This document shows, in pieces, positions 8,541 through 18,047 of a stretch of DNA of 64,000 nt (positions within the stretch are counted from its first letter, which is position 1; each line of letters begins with the position of its first letter). Source of the DNA: Gammaproteobacteria bacterium. Lineage in GTDB: Bacteria; Pseudomonadota; Gammaproteobacteria; Pseudomonadales; Azotimanducaceae. The position numbers and the translations under genes were made by a program. The notes below the pieces were generated by a model. It saw only the letters and a list, made by a program, of their open reading frames with translations, had not been told where the DNA came from and did not search any database. Location of the stretch: NCBI GenBank assembly GCA_026707735.1, contig JAPOWH010000014.1:40969-104968 (forward strand). The letters run 5' to 3'.

Positions 8541-9830
8541 CTAGTCGATGGCATCGTTGGCATTTCGAGGTCCGTGTTCTGCAAGAAGATCCGCAGTATT
8601 GCGAAAGCCGCTCAAAGTCACCTCCCAAGTGGGATGGCGCCCGGGTTCGTCTGCAACTTCTGTCGTACCCATCCTACGCATATAGTCCATATAGTGATCA
8701 TGCCATGACTCCTTTTGAAGCTCACACAACACAGCAGAAATGGTTTCCAAGTTCACAGACTCTCTGTATGCGGTTTCGCAGAATTCTTTAGTTGACGCTC
8801 GAATAACTGCAGATAGGGCAGCTACGTCGTGTACGTGTCGAACGAGATCGGGATTGGAATCACCATGATTTGGCAAGCGAGACGCAAGTGCCTGCCACTT
8901 CCCTGCAGCAATCTCCAAGAAGCCAACAGCAGGAAACTCTTTATCTTTCTTGCGCACCATTGGTACCAAGCTTGTACGTAACGGAACACTTACGAGCTCT
9001 ACTTTCAATCCCGCAACGATATCGTCATGGGGTACTAGCGAGGAGTAATCGAAAATCAAGCTTTGAACTACTCCATCTCTTCGAACTCGACCTTTGTTGG
9101 TGAATTTCAAAAAGGGAAGCGAGCGTTGGATGTGATCCCGAAATGCGGTGCCAATATTTTTGATCTCGCTAACCCGCTGCTCCCGTTTCAGAGAGGCAAC
9201 GCTTGGTTCTAATACGATACGAACGTCTAAGTCCTCTGAAAACCTGTTGATCAATCTGTAGTAATAGGCGAGAGCAGTTCCTCCTTCGATGGCCAGGATT
9301 GCTCGTTGGTCGTGAAACTTCTCAAGTGCATCGAGCGCTCTACTGACGATTAGATCCTTTTCGGCACGGGCTAACGAGTGGCATTGTGCGAATGTGTGAA
9401 ACCTGTCTTCAATTTCTCGAGCGATTGGGTGTCCCGAATTGCGTCCAAGCCCCCTAAGATTGCTAGGCCGACCGTGATTGTCTTCGAACATGGCGTAGAC
9501 TCCATTCTTTCGTATTTGTCGCTTGCAGGTACGGTCTAGTCGCCAAGTGCGGCCCGAAGTCTTTTGACTATAGCCTTTGACTCGTTGAACCGACTGAATC
9601 TGGTATCCGAGTTTTGGCATGATCTCCGGAACAATTTCAAATACTTTTGCATCGCCGACTGCATACACTCCTTGACCGACACGCACTAAAAGTCCGTCGT
9701 TGCAACACCGTTTGAGCGCTCGATCGCAACTCGCACTCGAAGAAGAGGAATTTGCTAGCAATTCTCTGCGAAGCACTGCTTTGCGGCCATCCTCGTTTAA
9801 TAGATTTTTTAGCGCTTCCTCAGCGATCAT
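8541..9830 (-). CDS. fused AbiEi-type wHTH and AbiEii-type nucleotidyltransferase
   Basis: The first 60 residues form a winged-helix domain of the AbiEi/DUF6088 antitoxin type, ending GLLVRVGQGVYAVG. From about residue 150 the protein is an AbiEii/AbiGii nucleotidyltransferase: EGGTALAYYYRLINRFSEDLDVRI (182-205) holds the GG(T/S) and SEDLD motifs. Type IV toxin-antitoxin systems normally encode these two parts as separate genes, antitoxin first. Here they are in one 429-residue frame and no free antitoxin gene lies next to it. The 305 bases upstream carry no gene. AbiEii proteins transfer nucleotides to tRNA and give abortive phage defence; whether this fused form is active is unknown. Confidence 0.82.
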   Translation of the reverse strand: MIAEEALKNLLNEDGRKAVLRRELLANSSSSSASCDRALKRCCNDGLLVRVGQGVYAVGDAKVFEIVPEIMPKLGYQIQSVQRVKGYSQKTSGRTWRLDRTCKRQIRKNGVYAMFEDNHGRPSNLRGLGRNSGHPIAREIEDRFHTFAQCHSLARAEKDLIVSRALDALEKFHDQRAILAIEGGTALAYYYRLINRFSEDLDVRIVLEPSVASLKREQRVSEIKNIGTAFRDHIQRSLPFLKFTNKGRVRRDGVVQSLIFDYSSLVPHDDIVAGLKVELVSVPLRTSLVPMVRKKDKEFPAVGFLEIAAGKWQALASRLPNHGDSNPDLVRHVHDVAALSAVIRASTKEFCETAYRESVNLETISAVLCELQKESWHDHYMDYMRRMGTTEVADEPGRHPTWEVTLSGFRNTADLLAEHGPRNANDAID

Positions 9831-10135
9831 TTAATTGGTCCGTATTGGTGCTGGGTTAGTTACAGGGATTCTTCAAGCCTTAGCAAGAATTATGATCTCA
9901 CTTAAGTTCCGTCCATAGCGCTTACGACACTGCTAATTCTCATTGTGGCTGCGTGGGTTCCGAATCTCTCGGCGTGATGTAAGCAGCCTGCAGTGATATT
10001 TGACAAGTCACTATTAGAGTGGCTAAAACTTCAAGAGTTTGCGGCAACTGTCCGCATGATGAGTCTACTGAGTCTATTTAACGATCTTTTACAGTTGCGT
10101 CAACCTCGTTAGCAGGTAACGGCGATGGGCTGATT
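9831..10135. other. intergenic, 305 bases
   Basis: This lies upstream of the fused AbiE-like gene and downstream of the 1182-residue membrane protein, both on the minus strand. It should hold the promoter of the AbiE-like gene. I saw no open frame with a ribosome-binding site, no repeat and no convincing terminator. Confidence 0.4.
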
Positions 10136-13100
10136 TTAGTCTGTGAATGTCCACTTGATTGCATCGGCAAACACAAATGGGCAGTCACATTTGTTGCTTA
10201 CCGAAACGCGAGCCTTTCCCGGTTTTGCGATGTCAAGTGAACTCACTGCGTTCCAGCCAACGCCCCACTTGTCTTCATCTCCCATCAGCTCCCACTCTTG
10301 ATTCCCGACGGTCACTGCGATGTTGTAATTACCGAGTGTTTGCTCGCCGTCCCAGTTTAGGGTGTAAATGAAATCTGGAAGGTGGTAGGACAAAGTCCAA
10401 TTGCCAGCTCTGGCTAATTCGGTGTTAAACGACACTTCGTGATTGCCAGGACTTTCAGTGTTGGCCAATGCGTAGGTGTGTCGGTATCTGCCCCAGCCTC
10501 CAAGATTACTACTACGAACCCACGGGCCGATAGGGTTTTCGTCAATTGGTAGTCCATTGTCCACACCAACTTCTTTGAGGTAGGGAATGCGGAACCAATC
10601 AATTCCAAACGTCCAATCGATTAATGCCTTCCTGTAGTTGGATGCAGGTACTTCGAATCCTGGGTCTAGGTCGTCAACAATTATTTGAAGGTCATCTTCT
10701 TCGGAGTTCCATTGTGACGGCGAAAAGGAATACCAGTTGCTCGTTGTACCCTCAAGTGCAACCGCTGACCGTGCGGAAGAGGTCGATGCCACCGATAGTG
10801 TTACCGAACCCCGGTTGCGCGATAGATATGTGTATACCCTAAAGGGCCAGATCTTCGTTTCGGTGTTTGCAACAAGCCGATAGGAACTGTTCGCTTTCAC
10901 CTCAAACGGACCAAGCTTGGTGGTCCCGGCAAGAAAGCGCCTAGGTCGATTCACCTCAACCCATTTTGAAGACTCTTCAATGAGGACCGGTACAACCATC
11001 TCTTGAAACTGGTTAATGTCAAATCTCACATACCCCGTGACGTCTTCACTGTTCCGAAGGTTCAGTACGGTATTGAAGCGATGACCGTGCTCGTTGGTTT
11101 CCGAAAGCTCCACTTGAACGGGAACTGAGAAATTTATTCCGGGTAGCTTCTCAGTCAATAACGTGCTTTGAACAAAAGACTCCAGACTGAGATTGGAAGC
11201 GCGAGCAGCATCATAGATCTCGTTCAAATTGAGTTTTTGCTGCGCTTCCCCGTTTAGTAATTTGGCCACTATTGTTGCTTGCGCTTCTTCATCAATTGAA
11301 TCGTCAATCAGTTCCGCAAGCTTGAGCATTCGAAATCGTTTCGAGCGTCTTAGTAGCCGCGAATCACTTGCACGGTCTTCGGTTTCCTGCATACCGTGTT
11401 TGCCGAAAGGCCGTTCGATCATCTCCCAGTAGGAGCTAGAATTAAGGAAATCCTCTTGAAATCCGGCCAAATCTCGTTGACTTATCATCCGCCGCTGCCT
11501 CCACAGGTAGCGAATATTCACTTTGGCATCTGGAGCGAAAGAGTTTGCCAGATCGAAATCGAATCGGTAGTTCGAAGTATTGAGAAGCAGCATCTCCATC
11601 ACTATCCCGGCTATTTCGGATTGTTGCTCTCCTAGATTGAATCGTCCAGTCAACATTGCACTGACTATTACATCGTGATAGGTGGCATTAAACAGTTGAT
11701 TTTTCCAGTAGTTCCTGTAGTAGGTACTTGCGAAGTTGACTTGCATGTCTTCTGGTTCGGAATCGTTGCTGCCTGACCGCTTCCCCCTATCCTCAAGCAT
11801 CCTGGCTCGGACAAAGGGAATTCCTGACTCTCTGAACATCATGATTGAACCCATGCCGTTGTTGACTCCAAACCCATAGTCGAGCAGCGAAAGTGTCGAT
11901 GGCACCTCGACAACGGAGTACCGCTCATGTGGATAGTCGATGCCGTGAGCATTAAGTCTTGCTATCGCATTGTTCACACTATTTGCCAGTCCGACCATGA
12001 ATATCTTGTTGCGATCAAGTCTCTTGGCATGTCGCGTATGTACAAGTACGTCAACATTGATGGATTCGAGGGAGTACCTGTCTACGTGAAATTCAGCTGC
12101 CAACAAACCAAGCGATTGAAATCTACCCTCGAGCACGACAGGATCGTCACTGCCATCTTGGGGTGCAAACACGTTCCCTCCTGAGGCCGCGATCGTCCAA
12201 GTATTAGGATTGATTTCTATCTCTATGGAAACATCAGACAGATGAGAACTCGATGTGCCGTCGCGATTCGAACCAGATTCAAGCAATCGGGGGTACCAGT
12301 GACTCAGCGGGGTCAGAGCTACGTATTGGGTGGTGAAAATTGACGATCTCTGTCCCATCAGACGAACCAAGTGAGGATCAATGTCGAAAAGACCGCTCTG
12401 GGGAATGTGGTTTACGAGGTAATGTGGATCAGGCCTCCCGTCAGCAATCAGATGGATGATGTATGCACTTTCAGCGGTTGGAATGCACGGATCTATGTCG
12501 ATCGTGAGAATTCCGTTTGTGTGCGAGTGGATTGGAACGCTATCGGAACAAAGTACTTGGATGATCTTCATTCCCGGATTTAGAGCAAACGAAAGAGAAA
12601 GATCTGCAGAGCCCTCTGAGTTAGTTTCAGCGACTTGATCTACGTGGATTTTGTAGCTTAGATGTAGATGAAGCCTTGACCCAGGATCAATTTTGACGCT
12701 CCCAGATATGGCTTCGACATGCGCCAACTGCTGAAGGGATCTAGCTGCGGAGTCGTAAGCTTGAATGCTGGATTGGTTGTGGCCTAATTCCACCAATGTC
12801 AATGCATGAACCGTAGTTTGGAAAACGACTCCAATAGAAGTAAGCGCTATAAACAACGGTAAATAAACAGTTTTCTTCGCCACATCGGTTCGATCAAAGA
12901 ACAGAGAACTGGTCAGTATCAACGCCAACGCAAGACATGGAAGCGACACGAAATAACAAAAGTGTCTCAACTCCCAATAATCCGGTGCAAGTTCGGATAC
13001 ATACAAGCTGGCGGCGTTGTAGCCAAATGTAAAGGATCCTAATTCGGCTGGCAGCAATGGACTCATGTACGCCTGAATTGTCAGAATCGCCAATGTCCCA

Positions 13101-13684
13101 ATGAATCCTGCAGTGGCGCTTTTGTAGACCTGGGCTATCAATGTGGCCAAGCTTGTCCAGAAGAGCAAGCACAACACCAGATTCGTTGACACAAAGATAA
13201 GAGAGTGCGTTTCGAACGGTTCCATGAATCCCGGATGAATGGAAACATCTAGTGAAGCAATTGCCTGATAGATCAATGCCGCGACAATTACCACCCCAGA
13301 CACTAGCAACGTTGAAGACAGTACCCGTGCGAGAGCCAATTGAAAGTTGCTGGGTGGACGATAGGAGACGACCACATTCTGGACCGAGTTTTCACGATAG
13401 GACGGCAGACGAAGGGCGAAAACTAGAGCGACTACGATGCACAAATAGAACAGTAGTGGCTCGTAACCCCCCAGTCCATACCTTGGGTTGGAAGCACCTT
13501 GAAACGTTGCGTATGGAGACGCGACATAGAAAAAGGCACCATGTGTGAGTACAACCGTCAACAGAACGAGCACAAGGGAGGCAAGGAGCAGTGGATTGGT
13601 CGCTCGACGATACAAGTGCCGAGCGTCAAGTCGCACCATATCCGTAACGGTTCTTATACCTCGACGAATTTCAGAAACAATCAT
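10136..13684 (-). CDS. ABC-2 permease-like protein fused to an inactive M1-peptidase-like domain
   Basis: A 1182-residue protein with a membrane part of about six helices (residues 30-300), then a long extracytoplasmic part. Near residue 620 it resembles M1 aminopeptidases, as in known permease/M1 fusions. Where M1 enzymes have AHE-x-x-HQWWGDQ, this protein reads ASTYYRNYWKNQ, so the two zinc histidines and the catalytic glutamate are gone. The GAMEN segment is also degraded (NNGMGSIMMF). The last 140 residues (WGRYRHTYALANTESPG to FADAIKWTF) look like a golvesin-type carbohydrate-binding-like domain. No ATPase gene is adjacent. A periplasmic binding or scaffold role is more likely than proteolysis, by inference. 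Confidence 0.7.
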   Translation of the reverse strand: MIVSEIRRGIRTVTDMVRLDARHLYRRATNPLLLASLVLVLLTVVLTHGAFFYVASPYATFQGASNPRYGLGGYEPLLFYLCIVVALVFALRLPSYRENSVQNVVVSYRPPSNFQLALARVLSSTLLVSGVVIVAALIYQAIASLDVSIHPGFMEPFETHSLIFVSTNLVLCLLFWTSLATLIAQVYKSATAGFIGTLAILTIQAYMSPLLPAELGSFTFGYNAASLYVSELAPDYWELRHFCYFVSLPCLALALILTSSLFFDRTDVAKKTVYLPLFIALTSIGVVFQTTVHALTLVELGHNQSSIQAYDSAARSLQQLAHVEAISGSVKIDPGSRLHLHLSYKIHVDQVAETNSEGSADLSLSFALNPGMKIIQVLCSDSVPIHSHTNGILTIDIDPCIPTAESAYIIHLIADGRPDPHYLVNHIPQSGLFDIDPHLVRLMGQRSSIFTTQYVALTPLSHWYPRLLESGSNRDGTSSSHLSDVSIEIEINPNTWTIAASGGNVFAPQDGSDDPVVLEGRFQSLGLLAAEFHVDRYSLESINVDVLVHTRHAKRLDRNKIFMVGLANSVNNAIARLNAHGIDYPHERYSVVEVPSTLSLLDYGFGVNNGMGSIMMFRESGIPFVRARMLEDRGKRSGSNDSEPEDMQVNFASTYYRNYWKNQLFNATYHDVIVSAMLTGRFNLGEQQSEIAGIVMEMLLLNTSNYRFDFDLANSFAPDAKVNIRYLWRQRRMISQRDLAGFQEDFLNSSSYWEMIERPFGKHGMQETEDRASDSRLLRRSKRFRMLKLAELIDDSIDEEAQATIVAKLLNGEAQQKLNLNEIYDAARASNLSLESFVQSTLLTEKLPGINFSVPVQVELSETNEHGHRFNTVLNLRNSEDVTGYVRFDINQFQEMVVPVLIEESSKWVEVNRPRRFLAGTTKLGPFEVKANSSYRLVANTETKIWPFRVYTYLSRNRGSVTLSVASTSSARSAVALEGTTSNWYSFSPSQWNSEEDDLQIIVDDLDPGFEVPASNYRKALIDWTFGIDWFRIPYLKEVGVDNGLPIDENPIGPWVRSSNLGGWGRYRHTYALANTESPGNHEVSFNTELARAGNWTLSYHLPDFIYTLNWDGEQTLGNYNIAVTVGNQEWELMGDEDKWGVGWNAVSSLDIAKPGKARVSVSNKCDCPFVFADAIKWTFTD

Positions 13685-14065
13685 TTGCTGTAGAGTGTCA
13701 TGTTCGAGGTGGTACTACATCTACGGTCAAAATGCCGTGAATCTCAAATGCACTGTGAGGGACAGGATTCGATTCTTATCCAAAGCATATGCCAATGCTA
13801 ATTCAAGAATAGTGCTGGATTGTTGAGACGAACCGTATTCATACCACCGCCTCTGCCTGTTGATACTCGTTCTCCAATCTTGTTGATGCTGACATCCGCA
13901 AAATGGTTTCATGATGCTCTCCTAGCGCTTTACTATGAACCACCTATCTTGCAAGTAAAGCACTTAGCTTGGCGGCGTGTCTCCAGCGTATAGAGTCAAT
14001 TGGTCGCAAATGGCGGCTATTGAAACCATATTGCTTGATTTAGCATCTAACTGACTTGTAGGGAC
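13685..14065. other. divergent intergenic region, 381 bases
   Basis: It separates the minus-strand membrane protein from the plus-strand helical-repeat gene, so it must contain both promoters. A TTGAAA about 50 bases before the GTG at 14066, followed after 15 bases by TAGCAT, is a weak sigma-70-like candidate for the plus strand. No credible small gene was seen. Confidence 0.4.
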
Positions 14066-16159
14066 GTGAATTCATCGAGGGAACTCATGGCATTGTTTGC
14101 TAAAGACCGAATTGGTCAATCACTGGGATTGATGGCTGCGGGTGGCGTGCTAGGTGCTGCCATTGCCGCCATTTCGGTGTTAGCCGTATTCTCCAATCTC
14201 AATAATTCCAATGGATTGCAGTCAGACATTGGACAGGCAACAGGGACTAGTGAAGTAGCATTCTCAAGTTCTTCGGAGCCGAAAGCTGGCAGTAGTGGAT
14301 CCGCGCAAAATAACTATGACATCGCCAACTACCGGGACAACTTCGAAGGTAACCTTGCATTGCACGCTATGTTGCAGCAAGCCAACAAGCAAGAAACTTT
14401 GGGGTACTTTGAACAAACAAAGCGAATAGAGTCGAACAACAGAAGACATGCAGCTGAAAGAGCCATTGTTCAACGACTAGCGGCGATGAGCCCTAAGGAA
14501 GCACTCACGAAAATCGAAGGAATGTCGGCGAGTCGGCATGGCGAGCTCGTTGCAGTGGTTTTTGAACAGTGGTCGCAATCAAATTTGGATGAAGCGGTCG
14601 CTCACGCCAAATCCCTAACCGATTCAAACAGGCAGGCTGCCGTTAGAGGAATGCTTGACGCGCGCGACGACCTGTCTGAGGATCTCCGTATTCAGATCGC
14701 GAAACAGCTTGGCAATGAAAAACTCGCCATAGACCAAAGAGATCAGTCAACTGTCTTAAATTTCAATGAAGACCCAGGCAAAGCTTTTGACGCCCTTGTG
14801 ACTGACAACCAAGCCGATGTTTCCCAATTGGGAGCGTTCTTGACAGTTGCAAAGGCAATGGTCGACAAAGAAGGACTCAAAGCCTTAGACACGATTAGAG
14901 ACTCATTGGGTTTCAGCGTAGTTGGCAATGCCGTTTTTCTGTCTGCAATGCACGACTCGGTCCAATCGGACCCTCACGCAGCCTTTCAGGTAGCATCGAC
15001 ACTGTCGTCCAATAATCGCAGGGTTGCGCTTGGAGCAGTCGTCAATTCGTGGGTGTCGAGCGACCCAATGGCCGCGCTCGCTGCCGTTAACACTCTCGAG
15101 GCCGGTAGGTTGCGCAAGGGACTGCAGGAAACTCTGGTTTCGGCTTGGGCTCACCGTGACCCGCAGGATCTTTTTGACCACATCGAAAGCCTGCCGGAAA
15201 ACCTTCAGGATGAAGCTGAACAGCAAGCAATGCTTGCGATTGCACGAACAGCGCCTACCGAAGCCGTGCACTTTTTGGCTGGTCTTACGGACGACGAACG
15301 AAGAATGGAGCTAGCACGTGCAATTGCTAGAAATTGGTCAGAGACTGACAGCTATGCAGCGCTGGAGTGGGCATTATCAGAGCAATATTCCAATGAACGT
15401 TCGCGTCACGCCATACTCTCGATAGTGCTGACGAAGCTCGCACTTGAAGATCCAGAACTCGCATTACAGTCGGCCCTTAACGAACCCCCAGGACGGTTCG
15501 GCAGAGGCCTAGAAGTCGACGTTATACAAACAGTTGCAAGATTTGATCTTGATCAGGCTATTGCAATGCTTGAGCAAGTTCGCGATGGGCCTTCAAAACA
15601 CTCAGCGTACGCACATGTTGGGCGTGCACTCGTCAGTAAGGGAGAATATGATCGCGCAATACGACTTGGACAGAAATTGTCGGATGTAGGCCGAGCAGCT
15701 TACTACTCCACTGTAATTAGTCAGTGGGCATTTGCCGAACCAGAGTACTTGTTCGATTCGTTGGATCGCTTGCCGTCGGAGGAACTCAAGACCCAAGCTG
15801 CGATAAATCTGCTGTTGGCCAACAATAGAACTGATGCGTTGAGTCCTGAGCAAGTGGAAGGATTGTCCGATTATGTGGGAGATGGTGAAAACATGTTGAC
15901 TCAAATTCGCCACCTTAGTCCTGGACGGGTTGTGATGTTCGATGGCGCGTCTGAAAGCTTAAGCGGTAGTGTTGGGATTGAAAATGAGATCTCCGAAGTG
16001 ATCGAAGTAAGGCTCCAGCAGACCCTTGAAACACTTGAGCAAACGCTTTCCGATGCTATGACCGACATGGCAATCGAGGGTGCTTTCGTAGGAGACGCGG
16101 TCATAAATACGAAGGCTATCGAGGTAAAGAAGGAAGACGACGAGGAAGAGGAGGAGTAG
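14066..16159 (+). CDS. membrane-anchored helical-repeat protein, paralogue 1 of 4
   Basis: A 697-residue protein with an N-terminal transmembrane anchor (about residues 18-43), a serine-rich linker, and then an all-helical repeat array. The repeat is about 35-38 residues, marked by a tryptophan followed by (S/R)DP and an alanine/leucine-rich helix. Examples are VVNSWVSSDPMAALAAV, LVSAWAHRDPQDLFDHI and ARNWSETDSYAALEWAL. It ends with an acidic tail (KKEDDEEEEE). Three relatives lie at 51-57 kb. No catalytic motif is visible. The layout suggests a periplasmic alpha-solenoid scaffold, by inference. GTG start at 14066 follows GTAGGG. I do not recognise a named family. Confidence 0.85.
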   Translation: MNSSRELMALFAKDRIGQSLGLMAAGGVLGAAIAAISVLAVFSNLNNSNGLQSDIGQATGTSEVAFSSSSEPKAGSSGSAQNNYDIANYRDNFEGNLALHAMLQQANKQETLGYFEQTKRIESNNRRHAAERAIVQRLAAMSPKEALTKIEGMSASRHGELVAVVFEQWSQSNLDEAVAHAKSLTDSNRQAAVRGMLDARDDLSEDLRIQIAKQLGNEKLAIDQRDQSTVLNFNEDPGKAFDALVTDNQADVSQLGAFLTVAKAMVDKEGLKALDTIRDSLGFSVVGNAVFLSAMHDSVQSDPHAAFQVASTLSSNNRRVALGAVVNSWVSSDPMAALAAVNTLEAGRLRKGLQETLVSAWAHRDPQDLFDHIESLPENLQDEAEQQAMLAIARTAPTEAVHFLAGLTDDERRMELARAIARNWSETDSYAALEWALSEQYSNERSRHAILSIVLTKLALEDPELALQSALNEPPGRFGRGLEVDVIQTVARFDLDQAIAMLEQVRDGPSKHSAYAHVGRALVSKGEYDRAIRLGQKLSDVGRAAYYSTVISQWAFAEPEYLFDSLDRLPSEELKTQAAINLLLANNRTDALSPEQVEGLSDYVGDGENMLTQIRHLSPGRVVMFDGASESLSGSVGIENEISEVIEVRLQQTLETLEQTLSDAMTDMAIEGAFVGDAVINTKAIEVKKEDDEEEEE

Positions 16160-16167
16160 CCCTAGTT

Positions 16168-16188
16168 GCACAGTTGAATAGGCTGTGC
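16168..16188. terminator. possible hairpin between convergent genes
   Basis: GCACAG at 16168-16173 pairs with CTGTGC at 16183-16188 around a 9-base loop. It lies between the convergent genes ending at 16159 (+) and 16217 (-). There is no U-tract, so termination is only a suggestion. Confidence 0.2.
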
Positions 16189-16216
16189 CCACATGGAAGT
16201 GATTTGTGGTTGGAGA

Positions 16217-17023
16217 CTAATTCTTGTCGTTGACATCCACTTGGAAATGGGAGTTGATCCAATTCGAGATTTTTTCGGAGGTCTCCCTATAAGCAAGCAA
16301 TTGTTCGTGTGCACGCGTTTCCTCAATTACGCGAGCATGTGGTATTCGTTCCAAAACGTGGCGTGTTTCTTCCGGAGGAATAATCGTGTCGCTAGTGGAA
16401 TAAAGCACCAACACTCTTTCGGGTAGAGAATCCAATTGCGAACGCACGTCTAGTTTCGTTCTCATTATCAGTCGCAACGGAAAGAAACGCGCGGGAGTTT
16501 GGTTCCCGATATGAACAAGCGATCGATAGGGTGAGACAAGAATTAAGCCATCGACATCTGAGTCACTTGCCAATATGGCCACTCCGCTTCCCATGCTATA
16601 GCCCATGAGTATGACTTGGCGGCTTGGGAACTCACCGCGTACCCACTCGATCAGGAGTTTTGCATCGCGTACTAACGTTCTCCCACTTGGATGGCCATCG
16701 CTCTTGCCGAATCCGCGATAGTTGCCAATAACTGCAGGGTATCCCAATCTGTTGAACAGCTTGATGTAGTTTCTAGCTTCTTTGAAGCCTCCTGTGAAGA
16801 ATACGATGACTGGACCTTCGGCCTCGGCATTCACCAAGTAGCCTCGAGAAGCAATCCTTCCAGATTTCGCCAAAGGTAGCTTGTACTCTTGGTAGGAAAC
16901 CTCTACAGGTGTTTTGTCCTCGTTTGGCAGGAACAGAATCGAATCCTGCATGAGGAATAGCGCAATACATGCAACTAGATATCCCAATCCCAAACCGGCG
17001 ACGATGTTTTGAACGAAGGGCAT
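16217..17023 (-). CDS. membrane-anchored alpha/beta hydrolase (paralogue 2 of 3)
   Basis: A 268-residue protein with an N-terminal helix (IVAGLGLGYLVACIALFLM) and the same core as its neighbours. It has FFTGGFKEARNY, NYRGFGKSDGHPSG, nucleophile elbow GYSMGSG, acidic residue in YSTSDTIIP, and a histidine near the C-terminus in EETRAHEQLL. It is closer to the gene at 17262-18041 than to the one at 7445-8281, which points to a local duplication. It is downstream of that gene on the same strand with a 238-base gap, so read-through from the CmcJ-hydrolase operon is possible. The substrate is unknown. Confidence 0.85.
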   Translation of the reverse strand: MPFVQNIVAGLGLGYLVACIALFLMQDSILFLPNEDKTPVEVSYQEYKLPLAKSGRIASRGYLVNAEAEGPVIVFFTGGFKEARNYIKLFNRLGYPAVIGNYRGFGKSDGHPSGRTLVRDAKLLIEWVRGEFPSRQVILMGYSMGSGVAILASDSDVDGLILVSPYRSLVHIGNQTPARFFPLRLIMRTKLDVRSQLDSLPERVLVLYSTSDTIIPPEETRHVLERIPHARVIEETRAHEQLLAYRETSEKISNWINSHFQVDVNDKN

Positions 17024-17261
17024 AGTTGATTATGACCGACCCCGGGGAGTTATCGACTCGTGAGGCCAACAATCGATTAGTTAGCCATTGAATTGACGTT
17101 TCATTACAGCAATGTGAGCTAAGGCATGTAATGCATTTCAGTTCGACGACACCCCGGCTTCAGTCCTCTTTAGGGCTTTGAACCTGTCCCACGAAATGGT
17201 TCGATACTGCCCATGAAGTTTTCTATTGAACTGCAAGATATCGACTCTATTGATTGCAGTC

Positions 17262-18041
17262 TCACGACTCATCAAAACCTGTCTGCAGCCACGTTTTGAT
17301 CGCGCTCAACGTGTGTTCGTACGAAAGCAAATTGTTGTGGTGTCCTTGAGCCACAACAACTTTGGCTTGCGGTAAGTGCTCAAGCACTTTCAGTGTTTCT
17401 TCCGTTGGTATCAAGGTGTCATCTTTCGAATAGAGCACAAGTACTTTTTCAGGAAGAGAGTCCAGCCGAGAGCGAACGTCGAGCTTGGTCCGCATTAACA
17501 GTCGCAGTGGAAAGAACCGTCCGGGTGTCTTTCTGCCGACATGTACGAGAGATCGATAGGGCGCAGCGAGAATGAGCCCATCAACATGCTCATCGAAAGC
17601 CAGAATTGCTACCGCACTGCCCATGCTGTTACCCATGAGTACTAACGATCGGTTTGGAAACTCAGAGCGTACCCATTCAATCAGTAGCTTTGCGTCGTTG
17701 ACCATCGTTCGCTCTCGAGGATTGCCATCGCTCTTGCCGAATCCGCGATAGTTGGAAATTACTACCGGGACATCAAACTGGCTAAAGCGTTCCACATAGG
17801 TCCGCGCTTCCCCAAGATTTCCAGTGAAGAATACGACGACCGGACCATCCGCGTCTCGGTTTGCTACATAGCCTCGCGATATGATCTTTCCCGACTTGGA
17901 GACGGGTAGTTGGTACTCTTCGAAGGGAACGTCAATAGAAAACGTTGATTCTTCGGGATAAAACAGGATTGAGTCCTGCATGAGAAATAACACTATGCAG
18001 GCGGCGATGTAGCCCAGTCCTAGTGCAGAAAGCAGCGGCAT
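17262..18041 (-). CDS. membrane-anchored alpha/beta hydrolase (paralogue 3 of 3)
   Basis: A 259-residue serine hydrolase with one N-terminal helix (LGLGYIAACIVLFLMQ). The catalytic set is visible: nucleophile elbow GNSMGSA, acidic residue in YSKDDTLIP and histidine in VAQGHHNNLLS. Conserved loops are FFTGNLGEARTY and NYRGFGKSDGNPRE. The start is only 6 bases past the stop of the CmcJ-like gene, so the two are co-translated. Pairing with an oxygenase suggests a hydrolytic step on a shared lipid or ester substrate, but this is inference. Confidence 0.87.
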   Translation of the reverse strand: MPLLSALGLGYIAACIVLFLMQDSILFYPEESTFSIDVPFEEYQLPVSKSGKIISRGYVANRDADGPVVVFFTGNLGEARTYVERFSQFDVPVVISNYRGFGKSDGNPRERTMVNDAKLLIEWVRSEFPNRSLVLMGNSMGSAVAILAFDEHVDGLILAAPYRSLVHVGRKTPGRFFPLRLLMRTKLDVRSRLDSLPEKVLVLYSKDDTLIPTEETLKVLEHLPQAKVVVAQGHHNNLLSYEHTLSAIKTWLQTGFDES

Positions 18042-18047
18042 TGTTGG

